Shown one piece after another: positions 23,896-31,635 of a stretch of DNA of 36,360 bases. Source of the stretch: Bacteroidota bacterium (lineage in GTDB: Bacteria; Bacteroidota; Bacteroidia; UKL13-3); the NCBI GenBank assembly GCA_947457395.1, contig CANGVA010000021.1, forward strand, positions 1 through 36,360. Reading direction: 5' to 3'. The notes beneath the pieces are model-generated. The model had not been told where the DNA came from and made no database searches. It saw only the letters and a program-made list of their open reading frames with translations. Position numbers and translations under genes: made by a program. Position 1 is the first letter of the stretch; the number at the start of each line of letters is the position of its first letter.

Positions 23896-24909
23896 TTACT
23901 TCACAGGGAACACAATTTCAGTAAGCCATTTGGCGGTATCTTTTTCCATCATTGGGTCGGTAATATATATCTCCATAGGTGCACCAACCATTTCTATTCC
24001 TTTTGTTTTAAAGTAATCAAATGTGGCAGCATACACCCTAGCCGTACCGGAATAGTCGCCCAGATATTTTACAACAAGTGCTTTGCAGGCAGGTAATTCG
24101 TGAAACTTAACCATACCCACATCCTTCCCTATGCTTGATACAGGCATGGCAGCTTCCATATCGGTGGTTTCATTTTCAAAAGAATAATAAATGGCCATAG
24201 GTGGGCCGGTTGGAGCTATTTTCCCTGTTTCAAGTGTTTTGCCAATAGCACCAAACCAATTAGCAAATTTGGCCGAGTTAAATTCACTCATTTTTACCGT
24301 TTCTCTTATACCCGCAATCATCAAAGCCTGCATATCGTGTTGCTCAAAATCAAAACCTGCAATTGTTTCTTTTTCGGGTACGCGTTCACTTATCTCTTTA
24401 ATGGCTTGCAAACCTTTTTCATAATCAGGGCCAATCATCCGGTCCATAAACACACCAAACCATCTACCTATTGGATTCAAGCCCATATCAGAATCCATAG
24501 TCCATGTAAGTTTGTAACCGTCTGTAGTGGGCGTAAAGATAAAATCCGAATGTGCAGGGGTCATTTTTTCAAATTGTAATGCTGTGCTGATTATTTCATA
24601 TGGCTTGCTATTGGTGATAGTAAGTTTGCCGCTGCCAACATTTCTAACTTCACTTTCCCATGTATACCACGCACCTGTTCCTTCGGTTTGTTCACTGTAT
24701 ATCCATTTTGCGTTGGTATCCAGCTTATGCCAGGGCGACCATTGTTTCCATTCTGTAATACGGTTAACAAGGTTATACGCGTTAGCAGGATTTCCTTTAA
24801 TTTCTATGGATCGCTCAATATGAACTTTAGAAGGAAGGAAAAAGGCAATAACTAGTAGCAAAAGAATTACTCCAATCAATCCAATGCCAATGGTTTTTAA
24901 AGTTTTCAT
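23896..24909 (-). CDS. Membrane-anchored SRPBCC (polyketide cyclase-like) plus GyrI-like effector-binding protein
   Basis: A 337-residue, two-domain protein. An N-terminal membrane segment (IGIGLIGVILLLLVIAFFLP) is followed by an SRPBCC/START-like lipid-binding domain, about residues 28-165 (ERSIEIKGNPANAYNLVNRI, EWKQWSPWHKLD, YKLTWTMDSDMG, PIGRWFGVFMDRMIGPDYEKG). The C-terminal part, about 180-337, resembles the GyrI-like/AraC effector-binding (SOUL-like) domain (ALMIAGIRETVKMSEFNS, YYSFENETTDMEAAMPVS, GDYSGTARVYAATFDYFKTK, PMEIYITDP). Both domains are known to enclose hydrophobic small molecules. There is no DNA-binding domain, so it is not a classic regulator. The membrane anchor suggests a role at or beyond the inner membrane. 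It stands alone; its ligand is unknown. Confidence 0.85.
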   Translation of the reverse strand: MKTLKTIGIGLIGVILLLLVIAFFLPSKVHIERSIEIKGNPANAYNLVNRITEWKQWSPWHKLDTNAKWIYSEQTEGTGAWYTWESEVRNVGSGKLTITNSKPYEIISTALQFEKMTPAHSDFIFTPTTDGYKLTWTMDSDMGLNPIGRWFGVFMDRMIGPDYEKGLQAIKEISERVPEKETIAGFDFEQHDMQALMIAGIRETVKMSEFNSAKFANWFGAIGKTLETGKIAPTGPPMAIYYSFENETTDMEAAMPVSSIGKDVGMVKFHELPACKALVVKYLGDYSGTARVYAATFDYFKTKGIEMVGAPMEIYITDPMMEKDTAKWLTEIVFPVK

Positions 24910-25114
24910 AGTGTTGTAATTGAATAGGTAAAGTTAGGAGGAAATTAATTAAAGTCAAAATTGCAGCAATAGAAGATCGAATCTCGTTACACCTTTATTA
25001 TTCAATATTGAATATTCTTTCTCGCATCTTATCTCTCAAATCTTTTATCTTTCAACACAGCTGTCTTTTCTCTTTCTTCTCTCCACTCATTCCTGCCAAT
25101 TCCACATAAAAAGG

Positions 25115-25122
25115 TATCTTTG
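25115..25122 (+). promoter_or_regulatory. TATCTTTG -7 box directly before the transglycosylase ATG
   Basis: An exact TAnnTTTG match ending four bases before the ATG at 25127. If the box is used at its normal distance, transcription would start at or next to the A of the start codon and the mRNA would be leaderless. Confidence 0.5.
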
Positions 25123-25126
25123 CAAC

Positions 25127-26095
25127 ATGTTTAGTGCAAAAGCCAAATTCTATTTGTTTGTTTTGATACTTCTTACAATTACGGGGTTGTTTATTCAGTC
25201 CAAATTAAATGAAGATGATAAGCACAAGGAAGAATTTGAAACTTACTATAAAATATACAGTTTAAGTATTCCGGACAACCTCTCTTTTGCCGGTGAGGTG
25301 GTTCCTTTGTCTGATTTTGATGTGAAGGAACGTTATGACAAGGAGTTGCTTACCAATGTGTACTGGCAATCTCAAACTTTGCTAATGATTAAACGTGCTG
25401 AAAAATATTTTCCGATAATAGAGCGCATTCTCAGGCAAAACAATATTCCTGTGGATTTAAAATATATTGCGCTTGCCGAAAGTAGTTTGCAGCCTCAGGT
25501 AGTTTCTCCGGCCGGTGCTGCAGGCTGGTGGCAGTTTATTGATAAAACAGCAAAGGTTTATGGTTTAGAAATTAGTGAAGAGGTAGATGAACGATATCAT
25601 CTTGAAAAATCAACCGAAGCAGCTTGCGCCTATTTCAGGCAGGCTTACCGTGAGTTTGGAAGTTGGGCACTGGTTGCCGCATCATATAATATGGGAGTAG
25701 AGGGTGTTAAAAGACAAATGCAACAACAACGGGTAAACAATTATTATGACTTGTATTTAAATACCGAAACTTCCCGATATGTATTGCGCATCATGGCTAT
25801 TAAGGAAATACTGGAACATAAGCAGAAATACGGCTTTAAGTTGGTTCACAATCATCTGTACAGTTCCGTTCCTACGGTAAAAGTTAAGGTATCCAAACCA
25901 ATTGAAGATTTGGCAAAATTTGCGCTGGAGCATAATTGTAATTACAAACAGCTTAAGTTATGTAATCCATGGTTGCGTAAAAACACACTGAGTAATAAGG
26001 AAGGAAAAACTTATATCATTGAGTTGCCCAAAGAAAGATTATTGCCAACTGTTGCTGCGGATTCCCTGTTAAACGATACCCTTAGTTTTGATTAG
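25127..26095 (+). CDS. Lytic transglycosylase (SLT/MltD-like)
   Basis: A 322-residue protein with an N-terminal membrane anchor or signal (FYLFVLILLTITGLFIQ). The goose-lysozyme/SLT catalytic domain covers about residues 85-220. VDLKYIALAESSLQPQVVSP carries the catalytic glutamate E118, followed by GAAGWWQFIDKTAKVYGL and the closing WALVAASYNMGVEGV motif. Lytic transglycosylases cleave the MurNAc-GlcNAc bond and form 1,6-anhydroMurNAc during cell-wall remodelling. The C-terminal part (VKVSKPIEDLAKFALEHNCN, YKQLKLCNPWL) is LysM-like and would bind peptidoglycan. The reading frame runs 14 bases into the convergent nadD. The promoter box lies only four bases upstream of the ATG. Confidence 0.9.
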   Translation: MFSAKAKFYLFVLILLTITGLFIQSKLNEDDKHKEEFETYYKIYSLSIPDNLSFAGEVVPLSDFDVKERYDKELLTNVYWQSQTLLMIKRAEKYFPIIERILRQNNIPVDLKYIALAESSLQPQVVSPAGAAGWWQFIDKTAKVYGLEISEEVDERYHLEKSTEAACAYFRQAYREFGSWALVAASYNMGVEGVKRQMQQQRVNNYYDLYLNTETSRYVLRIMAIKEILEHKQKYGFKLVHNHLYSSVPTVKVKVSKPIEDLAKFALEHNCNYKQLKLCNPWLRKNTLSNKEGKTYIIELPKERLLPTVAADSLLNDTLSFD

Positions 26096-26669
26096 CGGTA
26101 TATAAACCGTGTTTTAGTATATAATCTTCCACAGGTGCAGGTACCAGGTATCTCACAGACTTTCCTGCCTGTATCATTTCCCTGATATAGGTAGAAGAAA
26201 TATTGAGCAGGGGCACTTCAAAAATCTTTATTTTAGGATGATTGGCCAGTAAGGGGTTTTCATGAAATCCGGCCCTTCGGTATACATATACCTCATGATG
26301 GTTTAAGATGGTTTCATAGTCTTTCCAGAGATGAAAAGATTGTAGATTGTCTCCGCCAATGATGGGGATAAACGTATGCTGAGGAAATGTTTCCCTTAAT
26401 TTTTCTAATGTATTAACTGTGTATGACGGACGGGGCAAGCCAAATTCAAAATTGCTTGCTTCAAAATGATCATCATTGGTTATAGCCAACTCCAGTAAAT
26501 GCAGGCGTGTGTTTTCATCCAGCAGGTTATCATTAATTTTAAATGGGTTTTGAGGTGATACCACAAACCAAATTTTATCGAGGCCGGCAAACTCTATAAA
26601 GTAGTTGCCTATAAGCAAATGTCCGGTATGCACCGGATTGAATGAGCCAAAGAATAATCCGATCTTCAT
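26082..26669 (-). CDS. nadD: Nicotinate-nucleotide adenylyltransferase
   Basis: A 195-residue nucleotidyltransferase of usual length. GLFFGSFNPVHTGHLLIG contains the (H/T)xGH motif (H14, H17) at the AMP-transfer site; PQNPFK lies in the substrate loop; IIGGDNLQSFHLWKDYE and LLNISSTYIREMI (the ISSTxIR motif) complete the family signature. It converts nicotinate mononucleotide and ATP to nicotinate adenine dinucleotide in NAD synthesis. The ATG overlaps the gmk stop by four bases. It is the last gene of the yicC-gmk-nadD operon, and its 3' end overlaps the transglycosylase gene by 14 bases. Confidence 0.95.
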   Translation of the reverse strand: MKIGLFFGSFNPVHTGHLLIGNYFIEFAGLDKIWFVVSPQNPFKINDNLLDENTRLHLLELAITNDDHFEASNFEFGLPRPSYTVNTLEKLRETFPQHTFIPIIGGDNLQSFHLWKDYETILNHHEVYVYRRAGFHENPLLANHPKIKIFEVPLLNISSTYIREMIQAGKSVRYLVPAPVEDYILKHGLYTANQN

Positions 26670-27229
26670 TTTTGTAAAAAGTCGTTTACCATTCGTTCTG
26701 CTTCTGCCAGCGCATGTTCCAGAAAGTCGTTTAGTAGTACCGCTTCAAATTTTGTTTCGTAATTCATTTCATGCACTGCTTTATCAATGCGCATGCGCAA
26801 GGTTTCTTCCGTTTCGGTAGATCGTTCTCTTAACCTTTTTTCAAGTGTAGCAACATCAGGTGGTTTAACAAATACAGCCAGGGCATTATTACCAAAATAC
26901 TTCTTGATATTCAATCCTCCTTCTACATCTACGTCAAACACAACAGCTCTTTGTTGTGCCCAAATACGTTCTACTTCAGATTTAAGGGTGCCATAATAAT
27001 TTCCTCCGTAAACCTCTTCATACTCCAGAAATTCATCATTGGCTATTTTCTGTTTAAAATCATCGTGCGTAAGAAAATAATAATCCCTGCCATGCACTTC
27101 ATTGACTCTTTGCTTTCTGGTGCATGCACTCACCGAGAATGCCAGTCTTTCATCAATTGAAAGCAGGTGTTTTACAATGGTAGTTTTACCTGAACCGGAA
27201 GGTGCACAAAAAATGATGGCTTTATTCAT
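26666..27229 (-). CDS. gmk: Guanylate kinase
   Basis: A 187-residue P-loop kinase. The Walker A loop is PSGSGKT at residues 10-16. The GMP-binding part shows FSVSACTRKQRVNEVHGRDY, DEFLEYEEVYGGNYYGT and VVFDVDVEGGLNIKK, and the lid has LEKRLRERSTETEETLRMRI. It phosphorylates GMP to GDP with ATP. It overlaps nadD and follows yicC by eight bases, which is a widely conserved pairing of yicC and gmk. Confidence 0.96.
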   Translation of the reverse strand: MNKAIIFCAPSGSGKTTIVKHLLSIDERLAFSVSACTRKQRVNEVHGRDYYFLTHDDFKQKIANDEFLEYEEVYGGNYYGTLKSEVERIWAQQRAVVFDVDVEGGLNIKKYFGNNALAVFVKPPDVATLEKRLRERSTETEETLRMRIDKAVHEMNYETKFEAVLLNDFLEHALAEAERMVNDFLQK

Positions 27230-27237
27230 GCCCGGAT

Positions 27238-28107
27238 TTATATCACGTTATTAATTTGTTCCTTTATTTTCTCCAGTTCATCCTTCATCTCCACTACACG
27301 TTGCTGTATCTTAAAATGATTGGCCTTGGATCCTATGGTGTTTATTTCCCTTCCCATTTCCTGTGCAATAAATCCTAGTTTTTTCCCGGCAGATTTTGTT
27401 TTCATTGTTTCCATAAAATACTGGCAATGCTGCAGAAGCCTTGACTTCTCTTCGCTTATATCCAGTTTTTCAATGTAATAAATCAGCTCCTGCTCAAATC
27501 GGTTTTTATCCAGGTTGTCTTCATGCAATTGTTTTAGTTCGTTTTCAATTCTGCCGCGTATGGTTTCCATTCGTTCAGGCTCTATCACCTCAATTTCTTT
27601 TACCAGTTGAACTATAGCCTGTGTCATTCTGCTTAGTTCATCAGCAAGCATTTCTCCTTCTTTTATCCTGAACTTTTCAAATTCGGTAAAAGCCTTACTA
27701 ACTGCCTCCATAATGGTTTTCCCGTCATGTTCATTATTCTCCTCATCGGCCGGTTGAAAGAGGTTAGGCATGGCAAGCAGGTTTGCCGAAAGCATTTGCG
27801 GATTGATACCAGCATGATTGCAAACATCCGTAAGTTCTTTTAAATAGTATGCTGCTACATCTTTGTTTAGCGGCATCACTTTATCTTCGGCATGTTTAAA
27901 TTGAACAGTAATATTTACCGAGCAACTGCCCCTCTCAACCAGTTTAGTAATTTCTCTGCGCAATTCAAGGTCGCGGCTTTGCCATACTTTTGGCAAACGG
28001 AGATTCAGCTCCAGAAATTTGTTGTTTAATGATTTAAACTCAGCTTTTATGGTAAAACGCTCGGTTTCTTTTTCTGCCTGACCATAACCGGTCATAGATC
28101 GTATCAT
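27238..28107 (-). CDS. yicC: YicC/YloC family endoribonuclease
   Basis: A 289-residue protein of full family length. MIRSMTGYGQAEKE is the highly conserved N-terminus; SLNNKFLELNLRLPKVW and the C-terminal EKSRLLQHCQYFMETMKTKS, GKKLGFIAQEMGREINTIGS (here the E-M-x-R-E-x-N-T-x-x-S-K signature) are typical. YicC/YloC proteins cut RNA in a metal-dependent manner and affect small-RNA stability. It is the first gene of a three-gene operon with gmk and nadD and has an exact TAnnTTTG box upstream. Confidence 0.93.
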   Translation of the reverse strand: MIRSMTGYGQAEKETERFTIKAEFKSLNNKFLELNLRLPKVWQSRDLELRREITKLVERGSCSVNITVQFKHAEDKVMPLNKDVAAYYLKELTDVCNHAGINPQMLSANLLAMPNLFQPADEENNEHDGKTIMEAVSKAFTEFEKFRIKEGEMLADELSRMTQAIVQLVKEIEVIEPERMETIRGRIENELKQLHEDNLDKNRFEQELIYYIEKLDISEEKSRLLQHCQYFMETMKTKSAGKKLGFIAQEMGREINTIGSKANHFKIQQRVVEMKDELEKIKEQINNVI

Positions 28108-28124
28108 AGCATATATACTTTGGA

Positions 28125-28132
28125 CAAATGTA
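28125..28132 (-). promoter_or_regulatory. TACATTTG -7 box upstream of yicC
   Basis: The minus strand reads TACATTTG, an exact TAnnTTTG match, 17 bases before the yicC ATG. It is the likely promoter of the yicC-gmk-nadD operon, located in the 39-base gap after the EamA-family gene. Confidence 0.55.
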
Positions 28133-28146
28133 AACGAAAAGATGAA

Positions 28147-29037
28147 TTATACCTCTTTATCTTGCCTTTGGTTAACCAGCAATACTCCAACAAAAATTAT
28201 TAGTATATCTAAGGCCTTTACCCATGTGAGTGCATCTTTACCTGAAATTAGCGCAATAAACACTGCTAAAACAGGTTGCAGATAAATATATGATCCAACG
28301 AGCGAAGAAGTAGCATGTCTGAGTGCATAGGCATTGAGTACATAGGTAATAAATGTGGAGCCAACTGTTACAAATGCAATAGCTGCCCAAATGCCCGGAG
28401 TAAAGGTGGCCCATTGAATATCCATAAAATCAATTGCACCAAATGGCATTACCAAAAATAAACCAAAGAAAAACGACCACAGGGTAACGGTAAGCGGGTG
28501 GTATTTTTTCATAAGCGATTTTGCATACACCAGATAAAACGCATAGATGATGGCATTGAGAGAAACCAGTATATCGCCTAATACAGTTTCGGTACTGAAA
28601 TTAAATTTACTTCCACCCATGAGCATAATAGCCCCTGCGGCTGCAATGAGTATACCTGTAATTTTAGTAACCGATAGTTTTTCTTTTAATAGCAAGGCTG
28701 CAAATACCACTACAAAAATGGGCGTATTCATCATAAGTACTGCTCCATTAATGGGCGTGGTAATGCTTAATCCTTTAAAAAACAAAAGCATATTAAATGC
28801 CACACCAAACATGGCACTGATGAATAGTTTTTTAATATCGGCCCACTCTATTATCTTTTCCTTGATGGCAAACGAATGAAAAAGAAAGATGCAAAAAGCA
28901 GCAACGGAAACGCGTAGCAGGATAAAAGCAGCAGGCTTTACATAAGCAGGCATTACTTCTTTGGCAATGGTAAACGTACCTGCATAAATGAGGGAAACAA
29001 TAAAGAGTGAAAGGTGTACTTTTAATCTAATGCTCAT
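28147..29037 (-). CDS. EamA/DMT family transporter
   Basis: A 296-residue integral membrane protein with about ten predicted membrane helices in two EamA repeats. The first repeat spans roughly residues 8-140 (FIVSLIYAGTFTIAKEVMPA, MLLFFKGLSITTPINGAVLM, LLLKEKLSVTKITGILIAAA) and the second roughly 150-290 (LVSLNAIIYAFYLVYAKSLM, YALRHATSSLVGSYIYLQPV). This is the drug/metabolite transporter superfamily, whose members export amino acids, metabolites or drugs. The substrate cannot be read from the sequence. The ATG overlaps the MATE gene stop by four bases, so the two transporters are co-translated. Confidence 0.9.
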   Translation of the reverse strand: MSIRLKVHLSLFIVSLIYAGTFTIAKEVMPAYVKPAAFILLRVSVAAFCIFLFHSFAIKEKIIEWADIKKLFISAMFGVAFNMLLFFKGLSITTPINGAVLMMNTPIFVVVFAALLLKEKLSVTKITGILIAAAGAIMLMGGSKFNFSTETVLGDILVSLNAIIYAFYLVYAKSLMKKYHPLTVTLWSFFFGLFLVMPFGAIDFMDIQWATFTPGIWAAIAFVTVGSTFITYVLNAYALRHATSSLVGSYIYLQPVLAVFIALISGKDALTWVKALDILIIFVGVLLVNQRQDKEV

Positions 29038-30452
29038 GCTTCGTTAACTAATTCTTTATAATGCTTTTTCATATCGGCAACAAATTGAAACGACTTTGAT
29101 TCTTTTAAAAACCTTATACTTAACATAAACGCAGAGAAGGTAAGTCCTGCACATAGGCCAAACCAAATACCATTAAGCGAGAGGTTAGCATATTTAGCCA
29201 TCAGCCATCCACTCGGTATACCAATTACCCAATAGGCAACAATGGTGATAATGGTTGGAACTTTTGTATCGGCAATGCCACGTAATATTCCTAAACTCAC
29301 ACATTGTACCCCATCACTTAGCTGAAAAAGCGCTGCAATGAGCAGCAAATTGGCTGCCATGGGTGCTACAGCTGTATCGGTTGTATAAAAAGAAACCAGC
29401 AATTCATTACCAAATGCAAAGACTAAAGCCATCAGTACCATAAAGCCAAATCCCATAATCAGTGAGGCGCGGCCTGCTTTCATCATGTCTGATTTATCTT
29501 TTCGGCCCCAGGCCTCTCCAACCAGGATAGAACCTGCAGCAGAAAATCCGGTTGCCACCATATATGTAACTGATGCAATATTAATGGCTATCTGATGCGC
29601 GGCCAGCTGCTCTTTACCAAACCAGCCAATCATAATGGCTGCACCTGCAAAAGCACCAACCTCAAAAAAATATTGCATGCCGGATGGTAATCCTACGATA
29701 AAGATTTGTTTAAATAAAGAGAGGCCAAATTGTTTATCCTTTACATGGAGCCATGTTTTGTAGATTGGATTTTTAAATACATACAATATCATGCTCAAAG
29801 CCATCAGTACCCGAGTAAGACTGGTTGCAATTCCTGCACCAAACAGACCAAGTGCCGGGAAACCAAATTTCCCATAAATTAAAATCCAGTTCCATAAAAT
29901 ATTAAACAGCAAACCGGCTATGGTGATGATAGCAGATGGTTTGGTTATGGAAAGGCCATCACTAAATTGTTTGGCAGCTGTAAACAACAGCATAAAGAAT
30001 GTACCCGCATTAAGCGTATGCAGGTAGCTACGTGTGAGTGTTGTTACATCGGCTGCCTGTCCAAACCAATGCAGATTCATGGTTAGCACCCACAATATAA
30101 TACCAATACCTGCGCTCAATGCAACAGATGCCCATAAACCTTGTCTGAAAAGAAGTGCAGTTTCATTGCTATGTGAAGCGCCCTTTGCTTTGGCAACCAA
30201 GGGTGAAACAGCAGTGAGCGTACCTATACCCAAAATAGTTATTAAAAAATAAACTGAGTTGGCAAATCCGGCTGCTGCCAAATTGGTTGCATCAAGCTTG
30301 CCTATCATTACAATATCGGCTACCCCCATTAATATGATACCAATTTGTCCGATGATAATCGGATAGCTTAGTTTAATAATTTGTTTGAAATATGGTTTAT
30401 AAATTTGCAGCACACAGGAAAAATGAGGCGCGAAGATAAGGAAAGATACCAT
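29034..30452 (-). CDS. MATE family efflux transporter
   Basis: An integral membrane protein of up to 472 residues with about twelve helices. The MatE domain pattern is clear: IIKLSYPIIIGQIGIILMGV, DIVMIGKLDATNLAAAGFAN, FGKEQLAAHQIAINIASVTY, GFSAAGSILVGEAWGRKDK and GVQCVSLGILRGIADTKVP. MATE proteins export cationic drugs or metabolites in exchange for Na+ or H+. The annotated ATG (30452) adds an unusual 15-residue lead (MVSFLIFAPHFSCVL) before the conserved start; a GTG at 30413 is an alternative. A 17-codon open segment lies in the same frame just upstream, closed by a TGA. It is followed immediately by the EamA gene. Confidence 0.92.
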   Translation of the reverse strand: MVSFLIFAPHFSCVLQIYKPYFKQIIKLSYPIIIGQIGIILMGVADIVMIGKLDATNLAAAGFANSVYFLITILGIGTLTAVSPLVAKAKGASHSNETALLFRQGLWASVALSAGIGIILWVLTMNLHWFGQAADVTTLTRSYLHTLNAGTFFMLLFTAAKQFSDGLSITKPSAIITIAGLLFNILWNWILIYGKFGFPALGLFGAGIATSLTRVLMALSMILYVFKNPIYKTWLHVKDKQFGLSLFKQIFIVGLPSGMQYFFEVGAFAGAAIMIGWFGKEQLAAHQIAINIASVTYMVATGFSAAGSILVGEAWGRKDKSDMMKAGRASLIMGFGFMVLMALVFAFGNELLVSFYTTDTAVAPMAANLLLIAALFQLSDGVQCVSLGILRGIADTKVPTIITIVAYWVIGIPSGWLMAKYANLSLNGIWFGLCAGLTFSAFMLSIRFLKESKSFQFVADMKKHYKELVNEA

Positions 30453-30559
30453 ACCTGCTCATATAATATCAGCAGCATCAGCTTCTTCTGGTGTAGCATA
30501 TTTCTTGCCTTAAAATAAAGGTATTTTGACAAGTTTTCACAGAGGCAAATGGTAAAAAA

Positions 30560-31093
30560 TCACTTCCAATGTTTTATATACTCCTTACTTAAATCTACAT
30601 AAGCCTGCGCGTTTCTTTTTACTTTTTCAATATGCTCCGGTGTAAGTTGTTTTTTTATCTGAGCAGGAGAACCCATCACGATTGAATAATCAGGAATCTT
30701 CATACCTTCTGTTACCAATGCATTAGCTCCTATTATGCAGTAGTTGCCAATTTGTGCTCCGTTTAATATGGTGGCATGCATGCCAACCAATACATGATTG
30801 CCCAGTGAAGCACCATGTAAAATGGCCCCATGCCCTATGATGCAATCATCACCTATATGAACCGGGAACCCCGGGTCTACATGTAATACAGCATTTTCTT
30901 GCACATTGCTGCGATTGCCTAATACTATTTCATCAGCATCACCTCTTAGCACTGCACCAAACCAAACAGAGCATTCATTGCCTAGCGTAACTTTGCCAAA
31001 AACACGTGCTGTATCTGCAATCCAAACATCGTTACCTTTTTGTATGGGCGTGTCAAGAATGGATTTCATTTCTTTTAAAAAAGGATAGGACAT
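30560..31093 (-). CDS. Gamma-class carbonic anhydrase family protein
   Basis: A 177-residue left-handed beta-helix protein built from hexapeptide repeats (GKVTLG, IVLGNRSNVQENAVLHVD, VHIGDDCIIGHGAILHGASL, AQIGNYCIIGANALVTEG). The three zinc histidines of the gamma carbonic anhydrase family are at H71, H88 and H93, and R50 with D52 (VLRGDADEI) is conserved. It belongs to the CamH/YrdA/PaaY branch, whose members lack the acidic loop of methanogen Cam; some hydrate CO2, and others such as PaaY are thioesterases. The protein is cytoplasmic and probably trimeric. It follows folB by four bases and is likely co-transcribed with it. Confidence 0.9.
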   Translation of the reverse strand: MSYPFLKEMKSILDTPIQKGNDVWIADTARVFGKVTLGNECSVWFGAVLRGDADEIVLGNRSNVQENAVLHVDPGFPVHIGDDCIIGHGAILHGASLGNHVLVGMHATILNGAQIGNYCIIGANALVTEGMKIPDYSIVMGSPAQIKKQLTPEHIEKVKRNAQAYVDLSKEYIKHWK

Positions 31094-31097
31094 AGTT

Positions 31098-31448
31098 TTA
31101 TTTTCTTAAGGTAATAACCGCTTCACCACTACCAAATAATCCTGCAGGATTGGGTTTGATTAGTTCAACCATGATCTCATCTGCTTGCATGGTTTTCAGT
31201 ACCTCATCAAAAATATTTTTGGCTATGGTTTCAATGAGTGGCTGCGTTTGCTTCATGTGCTTTTGTGCAATGGCAAATAGATGCTCGTAGTTGTACAGTT
31301 GCTCAAGGCTACTATAATTGATTGTGTCTGCCGCGTATTTACTTACCGCTATGCTCACGTAAAATGTTGCACCCAATATTTGTTCTTCGGCATACAAACC
31401 ATGATAGGCATAAAAAGCAACCCGGTTCAATTTGCAACTATAAATCAT
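31098..31448 (-). CDS. folB: Dihydroneopterin aldolase
   Basis: A 116-residue protein when the ATG at 31448 is used. An upstream in-frame ATG at 31529 would add 27 residues absent from the family and run into the divergent promoter region, so it is rejected. IYSCKLNRVAFYAYHGLYAE and EQILGATFYVSIAV form the conserved N-terminus with the active-site Tyr/Glu; LNYEHLFAIA-like (YNYEHLFAIAQKHM), PLIETIAKNIFDEVL and MVELIKPNPAG complete the FolB pattern. It cleaves 7,8-dihydroneopterin to 6-hydroxymethyl-dihydropterin and glycolaldehyde in folate synthesis. A near-consensus box (CATATTTG, minus strand 31454-31461) lies just before the chosen ATG. Confidence 0.9.
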   Translation of the reverse strand: MIYSCKLNRVAFYAYHGLYAEEQILGATFYVSIAVSKYAADTINYSSLEQLYNYEHLFAIAQKHMKQTQPLIETIAKNIFDEVLKTMQADEIMVELIKPNPAGLFGSGEAVITLRK

Positions 31449-31605
31449 ATGGGCAAATATGGAATAAAATAATGCACGCACAAACCTTAACGGTTGGGGC
31501 TTTGTTTTTTTAACGGTGGTAGGGTGCATAAGCTACTGGAATACAGCGAGTGGTAAGCACTATTTTGTATAAGTAACCCTAAACGGATAAATAGTGAAAA
31601 AACCT

Positions 31606-31613
31606 TACTTTCG
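31606..31613 (+). promoter_or_regulatory. TACTTTCG -7-like box upstream of the acyl-CoA dehydrogenase gene
   Basis: TACTTTCG differs from TAnnTTTG at one position and lies 22 bases before the ATG at 31636. It argues against the upstream in-frame GTG at 31594 as the start. Confidence 0.4.
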
Positions 31614-31635
31614 CAGCCATAAAAATCAAACGTTC

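Noticed and set aside
31449-31529. Upstream ATG for folB, giving a 143-residue protein
   Set aside because: The extra 27 residues are not part of the aldolase family, and the 116-residue form matches the usual length and has a near-consensus box just before it.
31594-31635. GTG start for the acyl-CoA dehydrogenase
   Set aside because: The likely promoter box TACTTTCG lies downstream of this codon, so the ATG at 31636 is the first usable start.
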